Assembly (NCBI GenBank): GCA_016706255.1
Contig: JADJJZ010000029.1
Coordinates: forward strand, 62,001-126,000
DNA length: 64,000 bases
Source of the DNA: Bacteroidota bacterium
Lineage (GTDB): Bacteria; Bacteroidota; Bacteroidia; Chitinophagales; BACL12
Direction of reading: 5' to 3'
This document shows positions 33,181-41,777 of the stretch, piece by piece; within the stretch, counting starts at the first letter, position 1; each line of letters opens with the position of its first letter. The position numbers and the translations under genes are program-made. The notes under the pieces were generated by a model, which was not told the DNA's origin, ran no database searches, and was given only the letters and a program-made list of their open reading frames with translations.

Positions 33181-35640
33181 TCAGAATCCGAAACCAATTA
33201 ATACTTTAATGTTTTCTGCTGGATAATTATTTTCAAATGTATAAGGCGTATAAGCGATATCAACACGTATAATTTTAAATAAATGTTCAACACCGGCAGC
33301 AATTTCAACATAATGATTTAGTTCATCGGTATACAAATAGTTGGCGGAAAAAACAGGCTCTAATTTCAATTGTTTAAACAGCGGCAGTTGTCTAAATAAA
33401 AAACCCTCAGTATGCCATTGTATATGCGCTGCTGCAAAATATTTTTCGGTAGCAGCATAATAATAAGGCAACAAAAAATAACCTTCCGGTGAAATCCGTT
33501 GAATAATCGTTTCGTTTCCGGCAAAATTTAACTGGTCAGCAATATTTAATTGTGTGTTTGAAATTAAAATCCCTGCTTCAGCATTAAAGGTTAAGTTTCC
33601 TGCTAAAGCAAGTTTGTAATTATCGTCCAAACCGAATTTGATAATATCATAAGCAACATTGCTGTTGAAAATCCCCGGGATTGCTTTTTCCCATGTTAGA
33701 TTTAAAATCGGATATTTAACAGCGGTCACAAATTTTTCACCGGGCTGCATATAATATTGCTGACCAATAGCGTATTTTAAACCTAATTGGAAGTAAAACT
33801 TATCTGGTAGTGCTATTGAAGTGCTGTCGGTATAAAATGGATAATTATTTGCATCAAACTGTTGATTTTCTGAGTCTATCCATGCTTTAACATCCGTTAA
33901 ATTATCCAAAGTGTTTCGTTGGTAATAATACACCTGTGCGTTGCCGTATAAACCATTAATTAATTCCCTGTCCGTTTTAATTCCAGAATAATATTGCTCA
34001 TACAATTTTAGAAAATTTTCTTCGAGCAATAAACTATAAAACGAATTTACAATTGGAGCTATTCCGTTTTTATTATACTGCTGAACACCTGAGCCACCGG
34101 TAATCGTAATGCTTGCAGATTTTATCTTGTCATAATCATAACTCAATGATGCATTAGCATATAATTGCTTTGAACCAAAACCATAACGCAACCCGGGAGA
34201 AAAATTTATTTCATCGTTATTTTCAAACCATTTGGTAAGTCGCATTTTAGGATTAATAACGTATCCTTCAACGGTATTAAATTGCAGTAAATCGGGCAGG
34301 GGATTGGTGCTTAAAAAAATTTTATCATTACTATTGCGGTAAGTATAACCGCTGATTAAATCGGTTGGATTAAATCGATTAAATATGCGGTCGACAGAAT
34401 CTTTATATGCCGGGTTTTCTTTTATTATTGCTAATGAATCCTTTTCGATATAATCTCGCGTTTCCTCATCAGTTAATTGAATAGGCCGGGCTGTATTCCA
34501 ATAGAGTGAATCTTTTTTATTGGCCTGTTCTTCAATTTTCATCACTTCACCATTAAAAAAGTTTTTAGGAAAGATGAGATTAACGGTATAATTATTATAA
34601 ATCGCATGAAAATATCCGTTGCCTTGAATGCCAAAAAAATTGTAATTGAAATCAAACTTATTCGACTTTAAAACCAAATGTTCATCATCCGCATAGTAAT
34701 AAGATTGCGAAACGGTAAAGGTGTCAATAAAATCGATCCCATTATCTTTGGTTAAATGCAATTGCAATCCGCTTAAGCGATAATCATCATCGGTTATATA
34801 AATAATGCCCGAATAGGCGGGGTCTGACTTTCGTTTTGGATTTACTGCAATTTTGTAAATGGTGTGATTATGATCCTGCGATTGACCTAAAAGTGAATAT
34901 TCATAAAAAAACATGGCATTATCTGCAACAGGTGAAACAAATCCCCGCTGCGAAAAACCTTCCAGTGTTTCAAGATTGGTATAAAAATTCATATGCATAC
35001 TTGCTGCATCGTTCCAACTAAATTGACTGTCATCACCACTTACAATACTGGCATGCATTACTTCTTTCGTTTTATCAGGATATTTATAATTAAATGTGGA
35101 AGATGATTCTGATAAATAAATTACGCCGGTATTATTAGAATCCACATCTAAAATTGTATTCAATTGTATTCCCAAAACTTTATCTGGAGCCGAAGTTAAT
35201 TTTTGTAACCCTTTGATATATACTTCACAGGAATAAGTATTTATTTCCTGCAAATGTTCAGGACGCAATTCAATTGCTTTGCGCATAATAGCATAAGCTG
35301 GATCTTCCTGGTCCGATTTAATTACAACTTCATTTAATTGGGCATATTCCAACTCCATTATTACATTACAAACTACGTTTGCAGTGGCATCTAAATTTAT
35401 TTCTTGTTTTTTATAACCAATAAATTGAAATGTAACAGCATAATTACCTGGAGTAACTTGCAGGGTGTAATACCCTAACTCATTACTTGCACATGCAAAT
35501 CCGGTATTCTGAATAAAAATATTGCAAAAGGGTAGTGGTTGATTGTCAGCGTCAGTAACACGACCAGAAATGGTGGTGGCATTTAAGCCTGCATTTAGAA
35601 ACAGTGTTAAATAAATTGCAAAATAAATCTGCCTGACCAT
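33181..35640 (-). CDS. DUF5686 outer-membrane protein with carboxypeptidase-regulatory-like domain
   Basis: 819 residues with a signal peptide (about 1-20). Residues about 23-105 form a CarboxypepD_reg-like/DUF4480 domain (TISGRVTDADNQPLPFCNIF, GYYTLQVTPGNYAVTFQFIGYK, ELEYAQLNEVVIKSDQED), which precedes many Bacteroidota outer-membrane receptors. The remainder matches DUF5686 (AYAIMRKAIELRPEH, YSCEVYIKG) and ends in alternating strands with a C-terminal aromatic residue (VLIGFGF), as in beta-barrels. The protein is probably an outer-membrane barrel with a periplasmic N-terminus. Function unknown; relatives are common in gliding or host-associated Bacteroidota. Upstream of the SGNH-like gene, with which it shares a transcript. 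Confidence 0.8.
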   Translation of the reverse strand: MVRQIYFAIYLTLFLNAGLNATTISGRVTDADNQPLPFCNIFIQNTGFACASNELGYYTLQVTPGNYAVTFQFIGYKKQEINLDATANVVCNVIMELEYAQLNEVVIKSDQEDPAYAIMRKAIELRPEHLQEINTYSCEVYIKGLQKLTSAPDKVLGIQLNTILDVDSNNTGVIYLSESSSTFNYKYPDKTKEVMHASIVSGDDSQFSWNDAASMHMNFYTNLETLEGFSQRGFVSPVADNAMFFYEYSLLGQSQDHNHTIYKIAVNPKRKSDPAYSGIIYITDDDYRLSGLQLHLTKDNGIDFIDTFTVSQSYYYADDEHLVLKSNKFDFNYNFFGIQGNGYFHAIYNNYTVNLIFPKNFFNGEVMKIEEQANKKDSLYWNTARPIQLTDEETRDYIEKDSLAIIKENPAYKDSVDRIFNRFNPTDLISGYTYRNSNDKIFLSTNPLPDLLQFNTVEGYVINPKMRLTKWFENNDEINFSPGLRYGFGSKQLYANASLSYDYDKIKSASITITGGSGVQQYNKNGIAPIVNSFYSLLLEENFLKLYEQYYSGIKTDRELINGLYGNAQVYYYQRNTLDNLTDVKAWIDSENQQFDANNYPFYTDSTSIALPDKFYFQLGLKYAIGQQYYMQPGEKFVTAVKYPILNLTWEKAIPGIFNSNVAYDIIKFGLDDNYKLALAGNLTFNAEAGILISNTQLNIADQLNFAGNETIIQRISPEGYFLLPYYYAATEKYFAAAHIQWHTEGFLFRQLPLFKQLKLEPVFSANYLYTDELNHYVEIAAGVEHLFKIIRVDIAYTPYTFENNYPAENIKVLIGFGF

Positions 35641-35691
35641 CAGCGTAAAGATAATGCAGTGAAACGCCTAAAATAACAAGAATGGTATAAT

Positions 35692-36915
35692 TTAATTGAA
35701 TGTATAACTTAATGCAGCTCTGGCTCCAAAAACAAAGTTGCGTTTGGCATAGCCGTTAAAAGGTGCATTATGTGTAGAAACATCTGTAGAAATTGAACCT
35801 CTGGTGCCTAAAGTTAACATGAGATTATCCTGAACAAAAATGTCGTATTCTAAACCTAACACCACCGACAAATCATTTTCTTTAAACAATTCTTCATCGG
35901 TTTCTTCATAACGTTTATCCTGAGGTAATCTGGCTTCTCTTAATTGACCATATTGAATACCGGCAGTATAATTTAAAATTACCGGAAGGTTGGTTACACT
36001 TGAAATTCGACCAACTTTAATTTTAGCTACGATAGGGATTAAATCGTAAGAAAGTGATAATGATTTTTCCACTATTTCTTCATCTTCCGACATCACATAA
36101 TTTTGACCTAATGTTGCATTGTAAATAAACTCACCTTCAATACCGAATTTATTGCTGAAGTTATAACCGAATAATAATCCCTTAGAAGTTCCGAATTTAA
36201 GTGAGGGTTGAATAGGGCGTTCACCTTTAAATACATTTTCATATTCGAGAAGTGAAGTTTGATTATAACTTCCTGAAATACCGAAATAAACCCCTTTCAA
36301 CGTATAATCTTTATAAGCGGCTACAGCATCTAAATCAGCAAGCAAACCGGAAGGAGCATTACCAAAACCATCGGTGGATAAGCTGGTGTAGCCCATCATA
36401 TCAATAGCATCATCTGTATTATAAATGCGTTCAAAAATGTCGCGGTTGGCAGCAAACAAAGCCGGATCAGTAACGTCCTGCGGGTAAAAAATAAAATCTG
36501 AAGCTGAATTATTTTCAGGAAGTGTCGCACTTGCAAACACATTTACCTTGTCTGTTTCAAATGGCGTATTGGTTGTATTAGTTTTTGGGGTAGAAATACT
36601 TGTTGAATTATCCTGACCATTAATCACGTTGTTAGCTAATGCAACCGCATTTTCAACCACGGTGTTAGAATTATTGCCGGTAAAACCTGCTAATTGAGGC
36701 TGAATGGTATTTTTGGAGGTAGGAACACTAAATAACACTACGCTGATAAAAACCAATAACAAAGCTGCATAGCGCATAAAGTGTGCGTATGTGTGTGTCG
36801 TTTTGGTTTGATCTAATTCTTCTTCGATACGGTTCCAGATATCGGAAGAAGGTTTTAATTCGTAATGCTCAACAACACTTTTAAATAACTGGTCAATATT
36901 GTGCTTATTGTCCAC
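35692..36915 (-). CDS. Membrane protein with anti-sigma-like N-terminus and outer-membrane-barrel-like C-terminus
   Basis: 407 residues from a GTG start that overlaps the sigma factor gene's end by 11 bases; the next Met would delete the N-terminal domain. Residues about 1-44 are charged and end in a short helical segment (PSSDIWNRIEEELDQ), like cytoplasmic anti-sigma regions. Residues about 49-66 form one membrane helix (YAALLLVFISVVLFSV), then a low-complexity Asn/Thr linker to about 140. The C-terminal half (from about 205) has alternating strands resembling an outer-membrane barrel (GVYFGISGSYNQTS, GYNFSNKFGIEGEFIYN, and a final AALSYTFN). The two halves sit in different membranes if both predictions hold, which is odd. 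Translational coupling to an ECF sigma factor fits an anti-sigma role. Confidence 0.7.
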   Translation of the reverse strand: MDNKHNIDQLFKSVVEHYELKPSSDIWNRIEEELDQTKTTHTYAHFMRYAALLLVFISVVLFSVPTSKNTIQPQLAGFTGNNSNTVVENAVALANNVINGQDNSTSISTPKTNTTNTPFETDKVNVFASATLPENNSASDFIFYPQDVTDPALFAANRDIFERIYNTDDAIDMMGYTSLSTDGFGNAPSGLLADLDAVAAYKDYTLKGVYFGISGSYNQTSLLEYENVFKGERPIQPSLKFGTSKGLLFGYNFSNKFGIEGEFIYNATLGQNYVMSEDEEIVEKSLSLSYDLIPIVAKIKVGRISSVTNLPVILNYTAGIQYGQLREARLPQDKRYEETDEELFKENDLSVVLGLEYDIFVQDNLMLTLGTRGSISTDVSTHNAPFNGYAKRNFVFGARAALSYTFN

Positions 36916-37483
36916 TTGCTTTTCTTTTTAGACCGGTGCGCTGTTCTACCATTTCAATTAAAATGTATCTAGCACGAGCCAATTGACTCTTAGACGTTCC
37001 TTCACTGATGTTTAGTTGCTCGGCTATCTCTTTATGTGAAAATCCTTCTATCGCATAAAGGCTGAAAACGGTCCGATAACCCGGAGATAAACTTGCTATC
37101 ATTTGCAGCAAATCGTCTGCAGCAAGCTTTTCCAGCGCATTCTCATCAAAAAGTTCAACGTCATTATTGTCGACATCGACAATTGGATATAATAAATTTT
37201 TTCTTCTGTGTACCTCGATGGCGGTGTTCACCATGATTTTTCTCAACCAACCTTCAAAACTGCCTTCAAAGCGGAATCTTTCCAGGTTTTTAAAGGCTTT
37301 CACAAACCCTTCCTGCAAAATATCTTCTGCAATTTGGTAATCCGGAGCATAACGCAAACAAACACCAAACATTTTGGAGGCAAATCGCTCATATAAAAAT
37401 TTCTGCGCAACCCGGTCACCTTTTACCGATTGTCGGATGAGTTGCTCATCGCTGAAAGTTGCTGCAGGGTTAATTCGTTTCAT
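36905..37483 (-). CDS. ECF-type RNA polymerase sigma factor
   Basis: 192 residues. Region 2 (about 20-90) contains FLYERFASKMFGVCLRYA, DYQIAEDILQEGFVKAFKNL and FEGSFEGWLRKIMVNTAIE; region 4 (about 130-180) has MIASLSPGYRTVFSLYAIEG, then the helix-turn-helix in GFSHKEIAEQLNISEGTSKS and QLARARYIL. Size and missing region 3 fit ECF sigma-70 factors. It overlaps the gene after it by 11 bases, so its likely regulator is translationally coupled. Its targets cannot be read from this window. Confidence 0.92.
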   Translation of the reverse strand: MKRINPAATFSDEQLIRQSVKGDRVAQKFLYERFASKMFGVCLRYAPDYQIAEDILQEGFVKAFKNLERFRFEGSFEGWLRKIMVNTAIEVHRRKNLLYPIVDVDNNDVELFDENALEKLAADDLLQMIASLSPGYRTVFSLYAIEGFSHKEIAEQLNISEGTSKSQLARARYILIEMVEQRTGLKRKASGQ

Positions 37484-37539
37484 ATTTTGATTGATTAGAG
37501 GTATTGCAAACTATTTTGCGGTAAGTTAAAAAGTTAAAT

Positions 37540-38124
37540 TCAAATCTCAAAATTGGCACCCAAAAACGCTGTCATTAAATTGAAGGCTTTTGCTCGGTGA
37601 CTGTACAGTTTTTTATCCACGGCTTCCATCTCTCCAAATGTAGTGTTAACGCCATCCGGAACAAAAACAGGGTCGTACCCGAAACCTTTTGAGCCTATTG
37701 GTTTTTCGGCAATTTTGCCTGTCACAATTCCGGTAAATTGGTTTACTTTTCCATTTACAATCAGGGTAAACACTGTTTTGAAGCGGGCCGAACGGTCATC
37801 TGCACCGCGCATGTTGAGTAATAACAAGGCCATATTGGCATCCGCATCTCTGCTTCCGGAATAATGCGCTGTATCTACACCGGGTTCACCATTCAGGCAA
37901 TTTACTTCCAGTCCGGTATCTTCAGCAAAACAATCGACACCGTATTTCTCAAAAACATATTCTGCTTTCTGCCTTGAATTACCTTCAATGGTACCGGATG
38001 TTTCAGGTAATTCCTCAAAACAGCCGATATCACCTAAGCCTGAAATGACAAATCCCTCAGGAAGTAACAATTGAACCTCCTTAACCTTATTGGTATTGGC
38101 TGTGGCAAAAACGAGTGGCTTCAT
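37540..38124 (-). CDS. rdgB: Non-canonical purine NTP pyrophosphatase (RdgB/HAM1)
   Basis: 194 residues. Hydrolyses dITP, ITP and XTP to the monophosphates to keep damaged purines out of nucleic acids. Motifs: FATANTNKVKEVQLLLP at the start, the SGTIEGNSRQKAEYVFEKYG segment, FAEDTGLEVNCLNGEPGV with catalytic Asp, and KGFGYDPVFVPDG with the downstream HRAKAF. The length is typical. Its start overlaps the stop of the upstream hypothetical gene by four bases (ATGA), implying coupled translation. The sigma factor gene is 56 bases further on. Confidence 0.95.
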   Translation of the reverse strand: MKPLVFATANTNKVKEVQLLLPEGFVISGLGDIGCFEELPETSGTIEGNSRQKAEYVFEKYGVDCFAEDTGLEVNCLNGEPGVDTAHYSGSRDADANMALLLLNMRGADDRSARFKTVFTLIVNGKVNQFTGIVTGKIAEKPIGSKGFGYDPVFVPDGVNTTFGEMEAVDKKLYSHRAKAFNLMTAFLGANFEI

Positions 38125-38609
38125 TTGAGATTAAACATGATTTGCAATTTCGCCCAAAGTATCTTTTTATGGTCGGCAGAAATACCTTCCATATTATGCG
38201 ATATAAGTATATCTAAGTTATTGAATTTAAATTGTTTATAAAAACTAAAATCAACCCACAAACCTATAGATTCCGGATCAACGCCAAGGCAAATTAATCG
38301 ACTAACAGTTGCACTTGAGGTTAAATGATGAAATTTTAAACCCGGATAATCCGCAATATTTATCATGGCATATGATTCCGGAGTTAGTTGTAATGCCTGT
38401 GCCATTTTTTGCATTGCAGTAATTGTCGCTTCACTTACTGCTGTGCCATTTACAGGTTGATAAAGTAAAATTGTGGAAACATTATTTAGATTAATAACAG
38501 GTTTATCATTGGCATTATTTGCCGATATTGTTAGTTTTGCGACATCAGGCAGAAGAAATGCGGTTTCTTCGAGTATTGCGTCTGTAAAGTGAATTTTTTG
38601 TAACGACAT
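38121..38609 (-). CDS. Conserved hypothetical cytoplasmic protein coupled to rdgB
   Basis: 162 residues if it begins at the ATG at 38609 (MSLQKIHF); upstream ATGs at 38651 and 38642 would add 14 and 11 residues but crowd the divergent ilvE start. No signal peptide or membrane segment. It has a mixed alpha/beta pattern, including ILLYQPVNG, LICLGVDPESIGLWVDFSF and a C-terminal helix HKKILWAKLQIMF. I recall similar small proteins beside rdgB in other Bacteroidota, without assigned function; this is from memory. The ATGA overlap with rdgB indicates a single mRNA and coupled translation, so a role tied to nucleotide handling is possible but unproven. Confidence 0.65.
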   Translation of the reverse strand: MSLQKIHFTDAILEETAFLLPDVAKLTISANNANDKPVINLNNVSTILLYQPVNGTAVSEATITAMQKMAQALQLTPESYAMINIADYPGLKFHHLTSSATVSRLICLGVDPESIGLWVDFSFYKQFKFNNLDILISHNMEGISADHKKILWAKLQIMFNLK

Positions 38610-38671
38610 TGTTGTTATAATAACGGTAAAATTATCAATCATTTCATTCATCTAAACAAGGTTTTCAACAA

Positions 38672-39751
38672 ATGAAAGTAGCAGTAAACCCTTCATACGA
38701 AATAGACATCCACGTTTCACCGGTTTCAACCATTGATACAGTGGATTTTGAAAACCTGCAGTTTGGTAAGGTTTTTACCGACCATATGTTTGAAGCAGAT
38801 TATCTTGATGGAAAATGGACAAATTGCGCCATCAAACCATTAACAAATCTGCAATTACATCCTGCAACATCAGCTTTACATTACGGACAGGCCATTTTTG
38901 AAGGAATGAAAGCCTTTAAAAATCAGGAAGGAAAAGCGCGTTTATTCCGCCCGGATGCCAATTTACACCGTTTAAACGAATCTTGCCGCCGTATGGCAAT
39001 ACCTGAGGTGCCGGAAGAATTATTCATGAATGCGCTGTTTAATCTCGTGCGTATTGAACAAAACTGGATTCCGGATACAGAAGATGGCTCGATGTATATC
39101 AGGCCGTTTATATTCGCTACTGACGATTTTGTAGGGATTAAACCTTCAGATACCTTTAAATTAGTGATATTTTGTTGCCCAGTTGCCCGTTACTATCAAA
39201 AACCGGTTCGCGTTTACATGCAGGAAGAATATGTACGTGCTTTCCCTGGAGGAACCGGTGCAGTTAAAGCAGCAGGTAACTACGCAGCTACCATGATGCC
39301 TTTGCAACAAATTCGTCAAATGGGTTATGACCAGATGTTGTGGATAGATGGCGTTACACACAATCGCTTGCAGGAAATTGGCACTATGAACGTATTTGTG
39401 CAAATTGATGATACGATAATTACCATCCCAACTGAAGAAGGTACCATTTTAAAAGGAATCACCCGCGACTCATGCCTAGAACTGCTTAAAGCTGAAGGAT
39501 ATAAAGTTGAAATCCGCGATGTTACTATACAGGAATTGCTCGATGCACATAAAACCGGTCGTTTACTCGACGCTTTCGGAACCGGCACTGCAGCAACTAT
39601 TGCACCTATTGGTGTGATAGGTTATAAAGAGGTTGCTTATGAATTGCCTCCAGTAGAAGGCAGAAAGGCTTCTAACTGGCTCAAACACGAAATGTGGAGC
39701 ATCCGCAAAGGAATCAGCGAAGATCGTTTTGGATGGATGTGGGAGGTTTAA
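38672..39751 (+). CDS. ilvE: Branched-chain amino acid aminotransferase
   Basis: 359 residues. PLP-dependent enzyme moving amino groups between glutamate and the keto acids of Val, Leu and Ile. Fold type IV landmarks: LHPATSALHYGQAIFEGMKA, LFRPDANLHRLNESCRRM, DGSMYIRPFIFATDD, an FPGGTGAVKAAGNYAA region around residue 190 (carrying the PLP Lys), YDQMLWIDGVTHNRLQEIG, and FGTGTAATIAPIGVIGYK. The length matches the longer BCAT type (eukaryotic-like, as in many Bacteroidota) rather than the 300-residue E. coli type. It is divergent from the hypothetical/rdgB operon and convergent with the OmpA gene, with 6 bases between stops. Confidence 0.95.
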   Translation: MKVAVNPSYEIDIHVSPVSTIDTVDFENLQFGKVFTDHMFEADYLDGKWTNCAIKPLTNLQLHPATSALHYGQAIFEGMKAFKNQEGKARLFRPDANLHRLNESCRRMAIPEVPEELFMNALFNLVRIEQNWIPDTEDGSMYIRPFIFATDDFVGIKPSDTFKLVIFCCPVARYYQKPVRVYMQEEYVRAFPGGTGAVKAAGNYAATMMPLQQIRQMGYDQMLWIDGVTHNRLQEIGTMNVFVQIDDTIITIPTEEGTILKGITRDSCLELLKAEGYKVEIRDVTIQELLDAHKTGRLLDAFGTGTAATIAPIGVIGYKEVAYELPPVEGRKASNWLKHEMWSIRKGISEDRFGWMWEV

Positions 39752-39757
39752 TTCCGA

Positions 39758-41767
39758 CTATTCTGTTCTGGTTATCATAAACTCAACCCTTTGATTGGCC
39801 TGACGGCCCGCTGCCGTATTATTATCCGCCACGGGTATTGTTTTACCTAATCCTTTAAACGACAAGCGATCTGCAGCTATACCTTTCTTTATAAGGTAAT
39901 CAACAACTGCTTTAGCACGTTTTGCAGAAAGGCTATTGCAAAAATCATCATCACATAAACCGTTTGTATGGCCTCTAATTTCGATGGCTACCCCGGGATT
40001 GTCGAGCATAAACTTTGCAACCTTATCTATCTCAGCAAAAGAGGTATCTTCCAAAACGCTGCTGTTCACCTTAAACAGGATATTTTTCATCTCAATAACA
40101 ACACCTGCCTTTTTAGGAATAAGGCTGAAGTTTCTGATTACTTCATTGAAACTGCTTAATCCGGCAATGGTAATTACCGTATCACTCACATAATATCCGG
40201 TAGCGCTGATATGAATGGAGTAACTACCAAACTGTTGTAATATAAGCGCATAACCATCTGAAATAGAAGAAGTTGTAAATCCTGAAAGAATGGTGTCGTT
40301 TTCTGTTTTAAGACTGATATTGGCATTTATCGGCAGGGAAGTGGTACGGTCATACACATTCCCTTTCAGCCACATTACATCTAATGGTTTTGCCTGCGGG
40401 GGAAGTTTAATTCTGAAAATATCAAGATTAGTTCCCGTTGTTTTGCTAGAACTGAAATAGGCATATTCTCCTTTGGCATCTATACTGTAGTAAACATCCC
40501 ATTCAGGTGTATTTACCTCATTTCCAAGGTTTTGTGGTTCCGACCAATTTTGCCAGGTATTGTCTAATCTTCTGCTTAAAAAAATGTCTTGATTACCATA
40601 GCCCGGGAAGCCATTTGATGAAAAATACAATGTTTTTCCATCGGCAGCCAAAAAAGGTGTCATTTCATTGCCTGCAGTGTTTAGTTGATTGCCTAAAGAA
40701 AGCGGTTCACTATAGCTGCCATCCGCCAGTAAAAAACTCACATACAAATCGAGTAACCCTTTCCCTGAAGGCGTTTCAAGCGACATGATTAATACAGCTC
40801 CATCGGGTGACAAACAAAATTCGTTATACTGATTCAGGTTGTTGAAATTTTTAATTTTTACGGGAGTTGGCATGCTCCAGCCTCCTGCACTTTTATGTGT
40901 TATAGATACACCGGGACCCGCGCTGCTGGCCGGTTGATATACATTTCCTACTAATGCAGTATTACCATCCGGCGAAATGGAGCACATAAAATTGAAATTC
41001 TCGTTATTCAAGGGTGCACCGATGTTTTCGGCGGTGGTCCAAACACCGTCGACATTTCGGCTTAACCAGATATCATCATTTTTTTGGGCGCCTATGTTTT
41101 GAGGATGTACTTTCCTGTCAAAATACAAAGCATTACCATCAGGTGTAATTATTGGATAAACTTCATCAAAAGGAGAATTAACGGCTGTTCCGAGCGATTC
41201 TGCTTTATTGTTAAGTGGGTCAGGGATAGTATTGACAGTGAGATTTACGGTTCCGGTTTCGGTGGTAATGCCAATTGCATCGATCTGATATGTATTCATC
41301 ATTTCGGGTTGGTCGAATATAACTTTAACTGACGAAACTGCTTCGGTATTATCTTTTAACCCAGCCACAAATAACCTTCCGGCGCCACCAACTGCCGGTG
41401 TTCCTCTTTGATAAATCATTTTTCCGGCTGTTTTTGTAGCGGTATAAATCCAAATTTCTCTGATATGACCGGAATTATTATTTTCTACAATAATTATCTG
41501 GCGGGCAACAATAGGTTGAGAAAAACCAACCTGCAAGTATTCTGATTTTCTGGCTTCATTGTATTCAGGCGACCATGCGCAGGTGCTGAATGATGGGTTA
41601 GGATAACGATTAGGTTTACCTAAAACCTGAGTCGCAGCAAACGCTTTTGGGCTTTTTTCGGAAGAGAAGCTGATAACATGATCGGCCCATGAAATAGTTT
41701 GGCTCCAAACAAGTATGGGTAAAAATAAAAGGACCGGAATAAGCAGTAAATGTTTATTCCGGTTCAT
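39758..41767 (-). CDS. OmpA-family protein with discoidin-like and PD40-propeller domains
   Basis: 669 residues from the ATG at 41767, before a signal peptide (MNRNKHLLLIPVLLFLPIL); a longer frame upstream would overlap the preceding gene by 146 bases. Layout: an N-terminal discoidin-like domain (TISWADHVISFSS, KAFAATQVLGKPNRYP, CAWSPEYN), PD40/WD40-like propeller repeats (for example YPIITPDGNALYFDRK and MTPFLAADGKTLYFSSNG), a carboxypeptidase-regulatory-like domain (about 455-540), and a C-terminal OmpA domain (VAIEIRGHTNGLCDDDFCN, AKAVVDYLIKKGI, NQRVEFMI) that binds peptidoglycan. Probably an outer-membrane lipid-free periplasmic anchor for the propeller. The paralog at 41778 is 10 bases upstream. 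Confidence 0.85.
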   Translation of the reverse strand: MNRNKHLLLIPVLLFLPILVWSQTISWADHVISFSSEKSPKAFAATQVLGKPNRYPNPSFSTCAWSPEYNEARKSEYLQVGFSQPIVARQIIIVENNNSGHIREIWIYTATKTAGKMIYQRGTPAVGGAGRLFVAGLKDNTEAVSSVKVIFDQPEMMNTYQIDAIGITTETGTVNLTVNTIPDPLNNKAESLGTAVNSPFDEVYPIITPDGNALYFDRKVHPQNIGAQKNDDIWLSRNVDGVWTTAENIGAPLNNENFNFMCSISPDGNTALVGNVYQPASSAGPGVSITHKSAGGWSMPTPVKIKNFNNLNQYNEFCLSPDGAVLIMSLETPSGKGLLDLYVSFLLADGSYSEPLSLGNQLNTAGNEMTPFLAADGKTLYFSSNGFPGYGNQDIFLSRRLDNTWQNWSEPQNLGNEVNTPEWDVYYSIDAKGEYAYFSSSKTTGTNLDIFRIKLPPQAKPLDVMWLKGNVYDRTTSLPINANISLKTENDTILSGFTTSSISDGYALILQQFGSYSIHISATGYYVSDTVITIAGLSSFNEVIRNFSLIPKKAGVVIEMKNILFKVNSSVLEDTSFAEIDKVAKFMLDNPGVAIEIRGHTNGLCDDDFCNSLSAKRAKAVVDYLIKKGIAADRLSFKGLGKTIPVADNNTAAGRQANQRVEFMITRTE

Positions 41768-41777
41768 TTTATAAATA

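Noticed and set aside
38610..38651. Earlier ATG starts for the hypothetical gene upstream of rdgB
   Set aside because: They leave only about 20 bases to the divergent ilvE start and add residues without support; ATG at 38609 is preferred.
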